Source of the DNA: Parahoeflea alexandrii
GTDB taxonomy: Bacteria > Pseudomonadota > Alphaproteobacteria > Rhizobiales > Rhizobiaceae
DNA length: 64,000 nucleotides
Reading direction: 5' to 3'
NCBI RefSeq assembly: GCF_027214025.1
Contig: NZ_JAPWHB010000005.1
Location: 134,575-198,574 of the forward strand
Both the position numbers and the translations under genes were made by a program. Below, one piece after another: positions 37,653-47,282 of the stretch; position 1 is the stretch's first letter; every line of letters begins with the position of its first letter. The notes under the pieces were generated by a model. That model searched no databases. It saw only the letters and a list, made by a program, of their open reading frames with translations, and had not been told where the DNA came from.

Positions 37653-38135
37653 TCAGCCGTGCCGCTTCAACCGTACCAGGGCCAGATCGAGCGCCGAGAG
37701 AAAGCGTGACCGGTCCTGGCGGGAAAACGGCGCCGGGCCGCCGACCTGCGCGCCGCCGGCTCTCAGGTCCGCCATGATCGAACGTGTCGCCACCGCCATG
37801 CCGATCGAATCATGGGTGAAGGGTTTTCCGGTATGGCTCATCACCGCTGCAGCGTCCGCCTTCAGGCAGCGCTCTGCCAGCAGGATGTCGGCGGTCACCA
37901 CAACGGCGCGCCTGGTCACATGCTCGACAATGCGGTCGTCGGCGGCATCGAAATTTCCCGGTACGATCTCGCGCTCGACCAGCGGATCGGTCTCGATCCG
38001 GAAGTAGCTGTTGGACACGAACGTCACCTTGACGTCGTGGCGCAGCGCCACCTTGACGCATTCCTCGCGCACCGGGCAGGCATCGGCATCGACAAGCAGG
38101 CGGATCGGCGGGGTTTCTAGGTCAGCACTGGTCAT
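37653..38135 (-). CDS. YaiI/YqxD (UPF0178/DUF188) family protein
   Basis: The 160-residue protein has the family's N-terminal LLVDADACPVREECVKVA and central FDAADDRIVEHV with acidic residues, a PIN-like fold; nuclease activity is proposed for related proteins but not shown here. It is a single gene between the LysR gene and the ornithine cyclodeaminase gene, all on the minus strand. Confidence 0.88.
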   Translation of the reverse strand: MTSADLETPPIRLLVDADACPVREECVKVALRHDVKVTFVSNSYFRIETDPLVEREIVPGNFDAADDRIVEHVTRRAVVVTADILLAERCLKADAAAVMSHTGKPFTHDSIGMAVATRSIMADLRAGGAQVGGPAPFSRQDRSRFLSALDLALVRLKRHG

Positions 38136-38204
38136 GCCCGTCCATACCCCGTGTCACCGCCTTCGCCAAGCCGGTTGCAGCACGGTTTCCGGGCCGCGCG
38201 GCGG

Positions 38205-39257
38205 TCAGGCTGGCTCGGCGGCGCGTGTCAGCATGCCGAACAGGTCGCGCGGATCGTCCGGATCGGCGATCATGTCGAGCTGCTGGAAGTGGCCGGTCTT
38301 CAGGGCCCGCTGGTAGACATATTTGAGCGCCGAGAAATCCTCGATGGCAAAGCCGACGCCGTCAAACAGCGTGATCTGTGACGCCGACTTCCGGCCCTGA
38401 ACCTCACCGGTGATCACCTGCCACAGTTCGGTGACCGGGTAATCCTCCGGCATCTGCTGGATCTCGCCCTCGATCCGCGTCTGCGGCGGATATTCGACGA
38501 AGATCTCCGAGCGCAGCAGGATGTCCTTGTGCAGCTCGGTCTTGCCCGGGCAGTCGCCGCCAATCGCGTTGATGTGGATTCCGTCACCGATCATATTGTC
38601 GGTCAGGATGGTGGCGTACTGCCTGTCGGCGGTGCAGGTGGTGACGATCTGTGCGCCTTCCATCGCCTCCTGCGAGGAGCTGCAACTTGTCACCTTCAGC
38701 CCGGAGCCGGCGAGGTTGCGCGCGCATTTGGCCGTTGCCGCGGGGTCGATGTCATAGAGCCGCACTTCTTCGATACCGACCACCGCCTTGAACGCCATCG
38801 CCTGGAACTCGGACTGGGCGCCGTTGCCGATCACCGCCATCACCTTGGCACCCTTCGGTGCCAGGTGCCGCGCCGCCATCGCCGAGGTCGCTGCCGTCCT
38901 CAGCGCCGTCAGCACCGTCATCTCCGAGAGCAGCACCGGGTAGCCCGAGGAGACCTGCGCCAAGAGCCCGAAGGCGGTCACCGTCTGCAGGCCCTGCTTG
39001 GTGTTGGACGGGTGGCCGTTGACATATTTGAAGCCGTAGAGATCGCCGTCCGAAGTCGGCATCAGCTCGATCACCCCGACATCGGAATGGCTGCCGACCC
39101 GCGGCGTCTTGTCAAACAGCGGCCAGCGGGTGAAATCGTGCTCGATGACGTCGGCCAGTTCCTTCAGCATCGTCTCCATGCCGATCGAATGAATGAGCCG
39201 CATCATGTTCTCGACGCTGATGAAGGGCACATAGGCCAGGTGCGAAGGAGGGGTCAT
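38205..39257 (-). CDS. Ornithine cyclodeaminase
   Basis: The 350-residue enzyme of the OCD/mu-crystallin family converts L-ornithine to L-proline and ammonia using NAD. Visible segments include the NAD loop VMAVIGNGAQSEFQ, the substrate region ELMPTSDGDLYGFKYVNGHP, and GDCPGKTELHKDIL. It lies just 41 bases after arginase on the same strand, forming an arginine to proline pathway: arginine, ornithine, proline. Confidence 0.92.
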   Translation of the reverse strand: MTPPSHLAYVPFISVENMMRLIHSIGMETMLKELADVIEHDFTRWPLFDKTPRVGSHSDVGVIELMPTSDGDLYGFKYVNGHPSNTKQGLQTVTAFGLLAQVSSGYPVLLSEMTVLTALRTAATSAMAARHLAPKGAKVMAVIGNGAQSEFQAMAFKAVVGIEEVRLYDIDPAATAKCARNLAGSGLKVTSCSSSQEAMEGAQIVTTCTADRQYATILTDNMIGDGIHINAIGGDCPGKTELHKDILLRSEIFVEYPPQTRIEGEIQQMPEDYPVTELWQVITGEVQGRKSASQITLFDGVGFAIEDFSALKYVYQRALKTGHFQQLDMIADPDDPRDLFGMLTRAAEPA

Positions 39258-39298
39258 TTGTCTGTCTCCGGTGGTGAGAAGGGGGATGGTCGCTGACC

Positions 39299-40222
39299 TC
39301 AGAGGCTTCGGTTGATGCGGTCGAACACCTTGCGGCCCATCAGGCTGGCGGTGAGATCGACCATCAGCCGGGCGGTGCGTCCGCGCTCGTCGAGAAACGG
39401 GTTGAGTTCGACCAGGTCGAGCGAACTGACAAGGCCGGACTCGTGCAGCATCTCCATGACCAGGTGCGCCTCGCGGAAGGTCGCCCCGCCGGGCACCGTG
39501 GTGCCGACCGCCGGAGCGATCGACGGATCGAGAAAGTCGACATCGAGCGAGACGTGCAGAAGCCCGCCCGCCGCCCGCACCTGGTCGAGGAAGGCGCTCA
39601 GGGGCGCGACGAAGCCGCGTTCATCGAGTTCGCGCATGTCGACCGGGGTGATGCCATGGCCGCGCAGCGCCGTGCGCTCGTCAGGATCGACCGAGCGGAT
39701 CCCGAACAGGCAGATGCGATCGGCAGGCACCGGGTCCGGAAACGGCGGAAAGGCCTCGAAGTCTCCAAGCCCGGCCAGATAGGCGACCGGCGTGCCGTGC
39801 AGATTGCCCGAGCGGGTGGTCATCGGCGTGTGAAAATCGCTGTGGGCGTCGAGCCACAGCACGAACAGCGGCTGCCCCTGCCTTTGGGCGTAGGCGGCAA
39901 CACCGGCCACTGTGCCGAGCGAAAGACTGTGATCGCCACCGAGGAAGACCGGAAATCCGGCCGCCATGGCCGCCTCGGCGGACGACGCCAGCGCTTGCGT
40001 CCAGGCAATCGTTTCGGCCAGGTGGTGCACCGCCGCATTGGCGCAGGTCCCGGCGGCAAGCGGCCTTGGCGCGACGTCGCCGCGGTCCTCGACGCTGCAG
40101 CCGAGTTCGGCGAGCGTTTCGGAAAGGCCCGCGACCCGGTAGGAGGCCGGTCCCATCAGACAGCCGGGGTTGGATTGACCGCTGTCGACGGGCGCGCCGA
40201 CCAAAATGCAAGGCTGGTTCAT
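39299..40222 (-). CDS. Arginase
   Basis: The 307-residue ureohydrolase hydrolyses arginine to ornithine and urea with two Mn(II). The ligand motifs are [22 protein letters not shown] and [11 protein letters not shown]. It is co-transcribed with ornithine cyclodeaminase and divergent from an Lrp-type regulator, which is likely to activate both genes in response to arginine or ornithine, as known for arginine catabolism genes in rhizobia and Agrobacterium. Confidence 0.94.
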   Translation of the reverse strand: MNQPCILVGAPVDSGQSNPGCLMGPASYRVAGLSETLAELGCSVEDRGDVAPRPLAAGTCANAAVHHLAETIAWTQALASSAEAAMAAGFPVFLGGDHSLSLGTVAGVAAYAQRQGQPLFVLWLDAHSDFHTPMTTRSGNLHGTPVAYLAGLGDFEAFPPFPDPVPADRICLFGIRSVDPDERTALRGHGITPVDMRELDERGFVAPLSAFLDQVRAAGGLLHVSLDVDFLDPSIAPAVGTTVPGGATFREAHLVMEMLHESGLVSSLDLVELNPFLDERGRTARLMVDLTASLMGRKVFDRINRSL

Positions 40223-40461
40223 CGGATTTCCTCTGTTCGGATAACCCGTCGCAGAGGCCGCTGGCGGTTGAAATGGGAAGTTTGTCCGTTCCGGGCGGCA
40301 ATACCGCGCTTGTGTCAGTCAGCTTTGCCAATTTGGCAAAGCCGGGTGGCAAGAAGCAGGCGTGCTCGCCTTGAAATGAAGAAATACTTGGCTCTTTGCT
40401 AAGCTTGATTGGTCGATTATGATCAAATCGAAAAATCACGTGACCAGATCGGTAGCAAAGC

Positions 40462-40905
40462 ATGTCAACATTGGACGATATCGACATTCGCCTGATTGCG
40501 GCACTCAGGCGCGACGGGCGGGCGTCGATCTCCGATCTGGCGGGAAAGCTGAAGCTGGCCCGCGCCACCGTGCGCAGCCGCATCGAGCGGTTGATGGCCA
40601 GCGGCGAGATCGCCGGGTTCACCGCTCTCACCCGCGCCGACGTGACGGCGGCGCCGGTGAGGGGGCTGACCATGATCGGCATTGAGGGCAGGGGGACCGA
40701 GCGGATCATCGCCCATCTGCAGGGCATGCCGGCGGTTCAGGCGGTGCATTCGACCAATGGCCGCTGGGACCTGATCATCGAACTGGCGACCGACACGCTG
40801 CAGGAACTTGATGACACGCTGGTTCGCATCCGCCGCTTCGAGGGCATCACCTCCAGCGAGACCAACCTGTTGCTGTCCTCCCGCCGGGCGTCGACCCGGC
40901 GATGA
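40462..40905 (+). CDS. Lrp/AsnC family transcriptional regulator
   Basis: The 147-residue protein has an N-terminal helix-turn-helix (about residues 10-55; ASISDLAGKLKLARATVRSRIERL) and a C-terminal RAM domain for amino-acid sensing. It is divergent from the arginase operon with 239 bases between the starts, so control of arginase and ornithine cyclodeaminase is likely. The ATG has only a weak ribosome-binding site. Confidence 0.88.
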   Translation: MSTLDDIDIRLIAALRRDGRASISDLAGKLKLARATVRSRIERLMASGEIAGFTALTRADVTAAPVRGLTMIGIEGRGTERIIAHLQGMPAVQAVHSTNGRWDLIIELATDTLQELDDTLVRIRRFEGITSSETNLLLSSRRASTRR

Positions 40906-41055
40906 TCTGCCCTTCCGGACAAAGTGCGCATCGGGCGGCGCGGGCTCATTGCCGAGGTGCGACGATCGGAACCAATGCCGGACTTTGGCGTTGATCCGGG
41001 AGGACGGCTTTGGCCGTCATTTACCTCGCCAGAAGCTTCGAAAGGGACCCGCACC

Positions 41056-41304
41056 ATGCCCCATCAGGATGTGAAATCAGACGTCAGGACGATTGTCGAA
41101 GACTCCGGTCTGTCCGATGCCGACAAGATCGATCTGCTTCAGCGGATGCACGAAAGCGTCAGGGCCGAAATGCGCGCCGCGACCGAAAGCGCCATGGTCA
41201 ATGACAACGATGTCGGCGACGAACTCAAGCATATCGAGCAGGCGCTCAATGAATTGTCAGCCGATGTTGTCTCCCCCGAGGATGGCGGCGGCGCCACCTT
41301 GTAG
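41056..41304 (+). CDS. Small acidic hypothetical protein
   Basis: An 82-residue acidic protein with mostly helical character (DSGLSDADKIDLLQRMHESV and later KHIEQALNELSADVV). I do not recognise a family. The ATG at 41056 has AAAGGGA upstream; the frame to 40924 is not supported. It follows the Lrp gene in the same direction with 150 bases between. Confidence 0.6.
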   Translation: MPHQDVKSDVRTIVEDSGLSDADKIDLLQRMHESVRAEMRAATESAMVNDNDVGDELKHIEQALNELSADVVSPEDGGGATL

Positions 41305-41330
41305 ATGAAGCGCGCCGCGCAGGCGGGATC

Positions 41331-42104
41331 TCAGAAGCCGATGTCGAAGCGGCGAACCACGCCGAACGAGGCGCTGTACTGGTTTTTCGAACCCTGCGCC
41401 GTGATCGGCGATCTGGCGGCATCGCCGGTCAGCCGCGACCAGCCGGCATCCGCCTCGACTGCCCAGTTGTCGTCAACCTGGAACCGCACGCCTGCTTCCA
41501 GACCGGCGCTGTACAATCCGCCCGATGCGGTCGTCGCCGGATAGAGCGCGGAAGCTTCCGCCGCGGTGACGCCGAAATAGGTGTTCGTGAATTTGGAGCT
41601 GCCGAAATTCAGCCGCGGGCCGGCATGGAAGGTCCACTGATCGCCGGACCTGAAGATGGCGTCGGCGCCGAATTCGGCGCGCACGCCCTTGTGGCCGCCG
41701 AAGCCCTGCCTTACAGCGCCCGTCACCCTGAAATTGCCCGTCTGGTACTTCGCCTTGACGCCGAGTTCGACCGCGGCGTCGATGGTGTTGAGCCCCGTCA
41801 GTTCAGGAGAATTTGCGGTCGAGCGCCGCCCGATCACGTCGATCGACGGGCTGAGCGAAAAACCCTCTTCAGACCCGCCGCCGATGGTAAATCCGTTCGG
41901 CAATTCCAGGCGCTTGAGCCGGAACAGCGGAACCGGCGAGAGCACCAGCTTGCTGGCACCGAAATAGCGTGGCGCCACCTTGCCTGCCGCACCGAGTTCA
42001 AACGAGATGCCCGGACTGCGGGCGTCCTGCGCCTGAGCCTGCGGAATGAACGCGGCGGCTGCAGCGACAAGCGGAAGTGCGGTGAAGCGGCGGGGTCTCA
42101 TCAT
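41331..42104 (-). CDS. MipA/OmpV family outer-membrane protein
   Basis: The 257-residue protein has a signal peptide (ending AQAQ, about residue 26) and a beta-barrel pattern of alternating hydrophobic residues ending in an F (RRFDIGF). MipA/OmpV proteins are scaffold or porin-like outer membrane proteins. It converges with the small acidic gene. Confidence 0.86.
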   Translation of the reverse strand: MMRPRRFTALPLVAAAAAFIPQAQAQDARSPGISFELGAAGKVAPRYFGASKLVLSPVPLFRLKRLELPNGFTIGGGSEEGFSLSPSIDVIGRRSTANSPELTGLNTIDAAVELGVKAKYQTGNFRVTGAVRQGFGGHKGVRAEFGADAIFRSGDQWTFHAGPRLNFGSSKFTNTYFGVTAAEASALYPATTASGGLYSAGLEAGVRFQVDDNWAVEADAGWSRLTGDAARSPITAQGSKNQYSASFGVVRRFDIGF

Positions 42105-42313
42105 TGGTCGGTCCTGGGTACGAACTACTGTTTCAGTTGTCAGTCACCATAAGTGGTGAGGGTTAACAACCCTGTGTTTGGTCACAAATACGGGAGCGTC
42201 TTTCTGCACACTCGCCACCGATCTGTCGTTTCCCGGCCTCCTACGCAGGACTGTCCCTGCCGGATCAGCAGCGCCGAGCGGACGATCCGCCTCTTGCCAC
42301 ATAATCCATATGT

Positions 42314-42337
42314 GAATATGTTATTCAAATAGGAATT
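42314..42337. promoter_or_regulatory. Putative IclR operator upstream of the MaoC-CoA-transferase pair
   Basis: TATTCAAATAGGAATT at 42322-42337 overlaps a palindrome GAATATGTTATTC (42314-42326). The same 16-mer with one change (TATTCAAATAAGAATT) occurs at 44986-45001 before the lactonase gene. It ends 11 bases before the ATG at 42349, so bound protein could block translation initiation or transcription. Confidence 0.6.
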
Positions 42338-42348
42338 TTGGAGGGGTC

Positions 42349-42909
42349 ATGAGATCTTCGTTCGAGCCCACGGTGGGCGTTGCCAGCACGCATCCGCGCA
42401 ACATGCCCCGGGAGCATGCGGAGCTGCCGGTCTGGAACGCCGAGAACTGGTTTTACGAGGACTGGCAGCCCGGTCACCAGATCCGGTCGCTGCGCCGGAC
42501 CATTGCCGAGGGCGAAAGCCACATGTTCAATACCCTCGTGGTCGACATCCATCCTTACGTACAGGACCAGATGTTTGCCGAAAGCGAAGGCATCTTCGGC
42601 CGCCGCCTGGTCGCCGGCGCTTTCGTGTTTTCCGCCGGCCTCGGACTGGTGGCGACCAACTGCGTAAACGCGTTTTCCTATGGCTACGACAAGCTGCGCT
42701 TCATCAAGCCCGTCTTCATCGGCGAGGCCATCTACACGGTGCGCACCAATCTCGACAAGAAACCGCGCTACCCGGACATGGGGCTGATCCGCGCCAGCTA
42801 TGAAGTGTTCAAGGGCGAAGGCGAGCTGGTGCTCTACTGCGAGCACCTCCAGACGGTGAAATACAGAAACCCGGCCGAGTTTGCCGGCAGGACCGAAAAG
42901 ACATCATGA
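42349..42909 (+). CDS. MaoC-fold hydratase-like protein, possible catalytic-residue loss
   Basis: The 186-residue hot-dog fold protein is a paralogue of the MaoC protein at 53018-53470: [22 protein letters not shown] matches there as [22 protein letters not shown] with nearly identical spacing. (R)-hydratases use D and H in a D-x4-H segment, visible as DFFPHH in the paralogue; here the aligned segment reads DIHPYV, so the usual histidine seems to be missing. The alignment is by eye. GGAGG is close before the ATG. It overlaps the CoA-transferase gene by four bases. Confidence 0.8.
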   Translation: MRSSFEPTVGVASTHPRNMPREHAELPVWNAENWFYEDWQPGHQIRSLRRTIAEGESHMFNTLVVDIHPYVQDQMFAESEGIFGRRLVAGAFVFSAGLGLVATNCVNAFSYGYDKLRFIKPVFIGEAIYTVRTNLDKKPRYPDMGLIRASYEVFKGEGELVLYCEHLQTVKYRNPAEFAGRTEKTS

Positions 42910-44066
42910 CAACAGATACCGACCTGCCACTGGATGGCCTCGTCATCCTCGATATGAGCCAGTTCCTGTCGGGGCCCTATGCCACCTTGCGGCTGCAGGA
43001 TCTCGGCGCACGCGTCATCAAGATCGAGCGTCCCGGCGCGGGGGATCTCTCGCGCTCGCTTTATCTCAGCGATACCGAGATCGGCGGCGATTCGACGATC
43101 TTCCACGCCATCAACCGCGGCAAGGAGAGCCTGGCCATCGACCTCAAGAACGAGGCCGATCTCGACGTGCTGCGCGCGCTGATCGGCAAGGTCGATGTCC
43201 TTGTCCAGAATTTCCGCCCCGGTGTCATCGAGCGTCTCGGCCTCGACTACGAGACTGTTCGCGCCCTCAATCCGAAACTCGTCTACGCTTCCATCAGCGG
43301 CTATGGCGAGGAGGGCCCCTGGGTCAAGCGCCCGGGCCAGGACCTGCTTGCGCAGGCGCGCTCGGGGGTGATGTGGCTGAGCGGCGACGATGGCGACGGC
43401 CCGGTGCCGATGGGGCTCGCGATCGGCGACATGCTCGCCGGCGCCGCCACCGCGCAGGGGATCCTCGCGGCGCTGGTCAAGCGCGGCATTTCCGGCCGCG
43501 GCAGCCATGTCGAGACCAGCCTTCTCGAGGTGCTGGTCGATTTCCAGTTCGAGGTGCTCACCACCTATCTCAACGACGGGCGGCGCATGCCCAGGCGCTC
43601 GGGCTTCCGCAGCGCCCATGCTTATCTCTCCGCACCCTACGGCGTCTACGAGGCCAGCGACGGGTTCCTTGCAATTGCCATGACGCCGATCCCGCGGCTT
43701 CAGGATCTGCTGCAGCTGGATGCGCTGGCGCCCTATGCCGCCGATCCGAAATCCTGGTTCACTGCCCGCGACGAGATCAAGCGCCTGATTGCCGACCGAA
43801 TCAAGACGAAAACGGTAGATGAATGGCTGGCGATCCTGGAGCCGGCCGATATCTGGTGCTCGCGCGTGCTCGACTGGGACGACCTGATGCAAAGTGAGGG
43901 TTTCGAGGTGCTCGACATGCTGCAGCGGGTCGAGCGCGACGACAATGTTTCGATCCTGACCACCCGCTCGCCGATCCGTGTCAACGGCCAGCGGCCGAAA
44001 ACCACCCGCGCTGCCCCCCGCGTCGGCGAACACAGTGCGGCGATCAGGGCTGAATTCGGGCTTTAG
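42906..44066 (+). CDS. CaiB/BaiF family (class III) CoA-transferase
   Basis: The 386-residue enzyme has N-terminal [20 protein letters not shown], the catalytic Asp probably D146 in [10 protein letters not shown], and [15 protein letters not shown] in the C-terminal half. Class III CoA-transferases move CoA between carboxylates and acyl-CoAs. It is coupled (ATGA) to a MaoC-fold gene in an IclR-linked island devoted to sugar-acid catabolism, where CoA thioesters are not part of the known pathway. The substrate is unknown; it could act on a pathway end product such as lactate or pyruvate, but this is speculation. Confidence 0.9.
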   Translation: MTTDTDLPLDGLVILDMSQFLSGPYATLRLQDLGARVIKIERPGAGDLSRSLYLSDTEIGGDSTIFHAINRGKESLAIDLKNEADLDVLRALIGKVDVLVQNFRPGVIERLGLDYETVRALNPKLVYASISGYGEEGPWVKRPGQDLLAQARSGVMWLSGDDGDGPVPMGLAIGDMLAGAATAQGILAALVKRGISGRGSHVETSLLEVLVDFQFEVLTTYLNDGRRMPRRSGFRSAHAYLSAPYGVYEASDGFLAIAMTPIPRLQDLLQLDALAPYAADPKSWFTARDEIKRLIADRIKTKTVDEWLAILEPADIWCSRVLDWDDLMQSEGFEVLDMLQRVERDDNVSILTTRSPIRVNGQRPKTTRAAPRVGEHSAAIRAEFGL

Positions 44067-44076
44067 AGGCTAGCCC

Positions 44077-44913
44077 TCAAAGGTTCCAGATGCGCCGGGC
44101 GTTTCCGGCGAGCAGCTTCTGCTTTTCATCCCCGCTGGCGCCGTTCGTCAGCGCATGCGTCGCCGCGACCCATGCCATCAGCCCGCCGCCGAGCGTGCAG
44201 ACCGGCCAGTCGCTGCCCCAGACCACCCGGTCCCAGCCGAAGCTCGAGATCGTGTGCTCGACCCAGGGCCTGAGCGTGTCCGCAATCCAGGTTTCCGGAT
44301 CGGCATAGGCGATGACGCCTGAAATCTTGGCGACCACGTTGGGGCGCCTGGCGAGCTCGGTTATGTGGTCCTGCCAGGGCTGCCTGGCGTCGCCCTTGAT
44401 GTCGGGAACGCCGCAATGGTCGAGGATGAAGGTGACGTCGGGCGCGAGATCCGCCAGCGCCATGGCATTGGGCAGCTGGCGCGGCAGCACGCACAGATCG
44501 AAGGTCAGGCCGGAGCCGGCCATCCGCTTGATGTTGTCCCGGAACAGCGGCTGCTCGGACACTTCGTCCGGCATCACGTGCAGAACCCGGCGAAAGCCCT
44601 TGACCAGCGGATTGTGGCGCTGTCGCTCGAGATAGGCCGCGAACTCCGGTTCTTCCGGCCGGCAGGAGGCGATGGCGCCGGCAATCAGACTGTCGGGACG
44701 CTGCGCCAGCGTAGCAATGTAATTGGTTTCGTCCTCGATCCGCTCCGGCGCCACGTCGACTTCCATGTGCAGCGTCCGCGCGATGCCGGCGCGGCGCGCC
44801 TCCAGCTCATAGGCTGAATAGGGCCAGCCCTGGTTCAGCGCAGGGACGGTCGCCAGCCAGGGGTAATCCAGCGTCCACGGGTCCACGACATGCAGATGGG
44901 TGTCGATGATCAT
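44077..44913 (-). CDS. Amidohydrolase-2 family lactonase, likely L-fuconolactonase-like
   Basis: The 278-residue TIM-barrel amidohydrolase starts with IIDTHLHVVDPWTLDYPW (HxH metal motif). Conserved segments PFDLCVLPRQLP-like, FILDHCGVPDI and WGSDWPVCTLGG are typical of the uronolactonase and L-rhamnono/L-fuconolactonase group. In the context of L-fuconate dehydratase it likely opens a sugar lactone. The start at 44913 has GAGGAGG upstream. A 16-bp motif shared with the MaoC gene lies 73-88 bases upstream, at the 3' end of the IclR gene. Confidence 0.85.
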   Translation of the reverse strand: MIIDTHLHVVDPWTLDYPWLATVPALNQGWPYSAYELEARRAGIARTLHMEVDVAPERIEDETNYIATLAQRPDSLIAGAIASCRPEEPEFAAYLERQRHNPLVKGFRRVLHVMPDEVSEQPLFRDNIKRMAGSGLTFDLCVLPRQLPNAMALADLAPDVTFILDHCGVPDIKGDARQPWQDHITELARRPNVVAKISGVIAYADPETWIADTLRPWVEHTISSFGWDRVVWGSDWPVCTLGGGLMAWVAATHALTNGASGDEKQKLLAGNARRIWNL

Positions 44914-44985
44914 GCGGGTTCCTCCTCGAATGCGCCGGCTTGCCGTGCCCGGGCACGGACCACATACTCCCACAGGGAAATAGAC

Positions 44986-45001
44986 TATTCAAATAAGAAT
45001 T
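44986..45001. promoter_or_regulatory. Putative IclR operator upstream of the lactonase gene
   Basis: TATTCAAATAAGAATT, shared at 15 of 16 positions with 42322-42337, lies at the 3' end of the IclR regulator gene, 73 bases upstream of the lactonase start. The ends ATTC and GAAT are inverted around AAATAA. Confidence 0.6.
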
Positions 45002-45783
45002 CAGCCTGGCAATTCGAAATCGGCGCCGGCCAGTTTCGACAGCTGCCGCGAGGTTTTGGTCAGCATTTCCTGGGTCTCGGCCATCTCGGGCGCCTGGGAT
45101 ACGTTGACCAGGCTGATATAGGGGATGGTCAGCGCCGCGATGGCGCGGCCGTCCGGGCCGAGAACCGGGGCGGAAAGATTGAAGACGCCGGCGGTCTGGG
45201 CGCTCGGCATGACCTCGTAGCCGCGCTCGCGGATCAGGTCGAGACGCTCGAAGAACGCGCTTTCGAGCTTTGGCTGTTCGCCGCTGGCCGAATACTCGTT
45301 GATCATCATCTGTCGTTCTTCGGGCGAGCGGAAGGCCAGAAGCACGTGGCCCGATCCGGTGTCGTAAAGGCTGATATGCGAGCCGACGCGGATGGATATG
45401 CCCCAGTAGCCGGGTGCTTCCTGCTGCGCCACGACGACCACGGAACCGCGGTCGAAGACGGCGAGCTGGTTGGCCTGCCGGGTTTCCTCGGCAAGCTCGC
45501 GCATGAACGGCGTCGCGTAGGACACCAGCCGGCGAACCGGGACATGCAATTGCGCCAGGCCGAAGAGCTTGAGCGTCAGCGAGTAGCGGTCGCCGTCGAG
45601 CCGGGTGACATATCCGCGCCGCACCAGCCGGTCGAGCATCCGGTAGAACTCGTTCGGGCTGCGGCCCAGCCGCTTGGCGATCTCCGCCTGGGTGAGCCCG
45701 CCATCGATTTGTGCAAGCAGCTCGAGAATGTCGAGACCTTTGTCGAGCGCTGGCGCCCGGTAGCGGTCGTCTTCGGTTTCCAT
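45001..45783 (-). CDS. IclR family transcriptional regulator
   Basis: The 260-residue protein has an N-terminal winged helix (about residues 10-60; LTQAEIAKRLGRSPNEFYRM) and a GAF-like effector domain (about 75-250). IclR regulators respond to small aromatic or sugar-acid compounds. It is divergent from the sugar ABC transporter operon with an inverted 10-bp sequence pair in the intergenic region, and the shared 16-bp motifs suggest it also controls the MaoC/CoA-transferase and lactonase genes. Confidence 0.9.
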   Translation of the reverse strand: METEDDRYRAPALDKGLDILELLAQIDGGLTQAEIAKRLGRSPNEFYRMLDRLVRRGYVTRLDGDRYSLTLKLFGLAQLHVPVRRLVSYATPFMRELAEETRQANQLAVFDRGSVVVVAQQEAPGYWGISIRVGSHISLYDTGSGHVLLAFRSPEERQMMINEYSASGEQPKLESAFFERLDLIRERGYEVMPSAQTAGVFNLSAPVLGPDGRAIAALTIPYISLVNVSQAPEMAETQEMLTKTSRQLSKLAGADFELPG

Positions 45784-45805
45784 GTGTTTCTCCGTAAATC
45801 TCGAA

Positions 45806-45884
45806 ATTCATATACGCATAATGGGTTCAAATAACAACGAAACATTCCCTTGACCGCTGGTGAAGATGATGTTTGTATATGAAT
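45806..45884. promoter_or_regulatory. Divergent control region between the IclR regulator and sugar transporter genes
   Basis: ATTCATATAC at 45806-45815 and its exact reverse complement GTATATGAAT at 45875-45884 flank a central TTCAAATAAC (about 45825-45835), which resembles the core TTCAAATA of the two 16-bp sites. The symmetry fits binding on both sides of two divergent promoters and autoregulation. Confidence 0.55.
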
Positions 45885-45949
45885 GAACCTCTCATCTGTG
45901 AGGGTTCGAGGGGGTGACCCCAGGAGTTAAACGTCTCGGGAGGAGGCTC

Positions 45950-47266
45950 ATGAACAAGCTATTGACCGGCGTATCGGCCGGTGTCGTTCTATTGATGGCC
46001 GGCGGAATTGCGGCTGCCCAGGAATTGCCGGGCAAGTTCGAAGGCGTGACCATCGATGCCAAGCTCATCGGCGGTCAGCAGTATGAGAACCTCTATTCGC
46101 GCATCAGCGAATGGGAAAAGGCGACCGGCGCGACCGTCAACGTCATTTCGAAGAAGAACCACTTCGAACTCGACAAGGAAATCAAGTCGGACATCGCTGT
46201 TGGCGCGATCAGCTGGTGCGTTGGCTCGAACCACTCGTCCTTCGCGCCGCAGTATCCGGGCATCTACACCGATCTGGCAGTACTTCTGCCCGCTTCGGAA
46301 ATCGACGCCTTCGTCGACGCCAACATTGCCGCGTCCACGCTTGACGGCAAGCTCGTCATGCTGCCGCGCGCGCAGTTCGACGTCTCCGCTATGTATTACC
46401 AGAAGAGCCTTTACGCCGACGAGACCAACAAGGCGAAATTCAAGGAGAAATACGGCTATGACCTTACGCCGCCGGACACCTGGGAGCAGGTGACCGACCA
46501 GGCCGAATTCTTCGCCAATCCGCCGGACTTCTATGGCACCCAATATGCCGGCAAGGAAGAGGCCATCAACGGCCGCTTTTACGAAATGCTGCGCGCCGAG
46601 GGTGGAGAATATCTCAACGCCGATGGCGAACCGGCCTTCAATTCGGAGGCCGGCGTGCGGGCGCTGAACTGGTTCGTCGATCTCTACAAGGCCAAGGCGG
46701 TCCCTGCCGGAACGACCAACTATCTCTGGGACGACCTCGGCCAGGGCTTTGCATCGGGAACCGTCGCGCTCAATCTCGACTGGCCGGGCTGGGCCGGGTT
46801 CTTCAACGACCCGGGCGCATCCAAGGTGGCCGGCAATGTCGGTGTCGTTGCTCCGCCCAAGGGATCTTCCGGTGCGCGCACCGGCTGGTCCGGGCATCAT
46901 GGCTTCTCCGTCACCGAAAACTGCGCCAACAAGGAAGCTGCAGCGTCGCTGGTCTGGTTTCTCACCAATGAGGACAGCCAGAAGCTGGAAGCCGGCGCCG
47001 GTCCGCTGCCCACACGCGATGCGGTCTGGGACTGGGTGATCGAACAGGCCAAGGATGATCCATACCGCAAGGAAGTCCTCGAAGCCTTCCAGGAAGCCGC
47101 GAAGGGCGCCTATCCGGTTCCCCAGTCTCCGTCATGGATCGAGATTTCCAACGCGGTCTATCCGGAACTGCAGGCCGCCATTCTTGGTGACAAGACCTCG
47201 CAACAGGCCCTCGACGATGCCGCTGACAAGGCCACGGCCATCCTCGAGGATGCAGGAGAACTGTAA
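45950..47266 (+). CDS. Sugar ABC transporter substrate-binding protein (family 1, UgpB/MalE-like)
   Basis: The 438-residue lipidless periplasmic binding protein has a signal peptide of about 24 residues (ending GIAAAQ) and typical segments WSGHHGFSV-like and FEVDKEIKSDIAVG. GGGAGGAGG precedes the ATG at 45950; the upstream frame is not used. As first gene of the importer operon next to the L-fucose genes it probably binds L-fucose, a related sugar or a sugar-acid oligomer. Confidence 0.9.
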   Translation: MNKLLTGVSAGVVLLMAGGIAAAQELPGKFEGVTIDAKLIGGQQYENLYSRISEWEKATGATVNVISKKNHFELDKEIKSDIAVGAISWCVGSNHSSFAPQYPGIYTDLAVLLPASEIDAFVDANIAASTLDGKLVMLPRAQFDVSAMYYQKSLYADETNKAKFKEKYGYDLTPPDTWEQVTDQAEFFANPPDFYGTQYAGKEEAINGRFYEMLRAEGGEYLNADGEPAFNSEAGVRALNWFVDLYKAKAVPAGTTNYLWDDLGQGFASGTVALNLDWPGWAGFFNDPGASKVAGNVGVVAPPKGSSGARTGWSGHHGFSVTENCANKEAAASLVWFLTNEDSQKLEAGAGPLPTRDAVWDWVIEQAKDDPYRKEVLEAFQEAAKGAYPVPQSPSWIEISNAVYPELQAAILGDKTSQQALDDAADKATAILEDAGEL

Positions 47267-47282
47267 AGCCTCCTCCCGGAAG

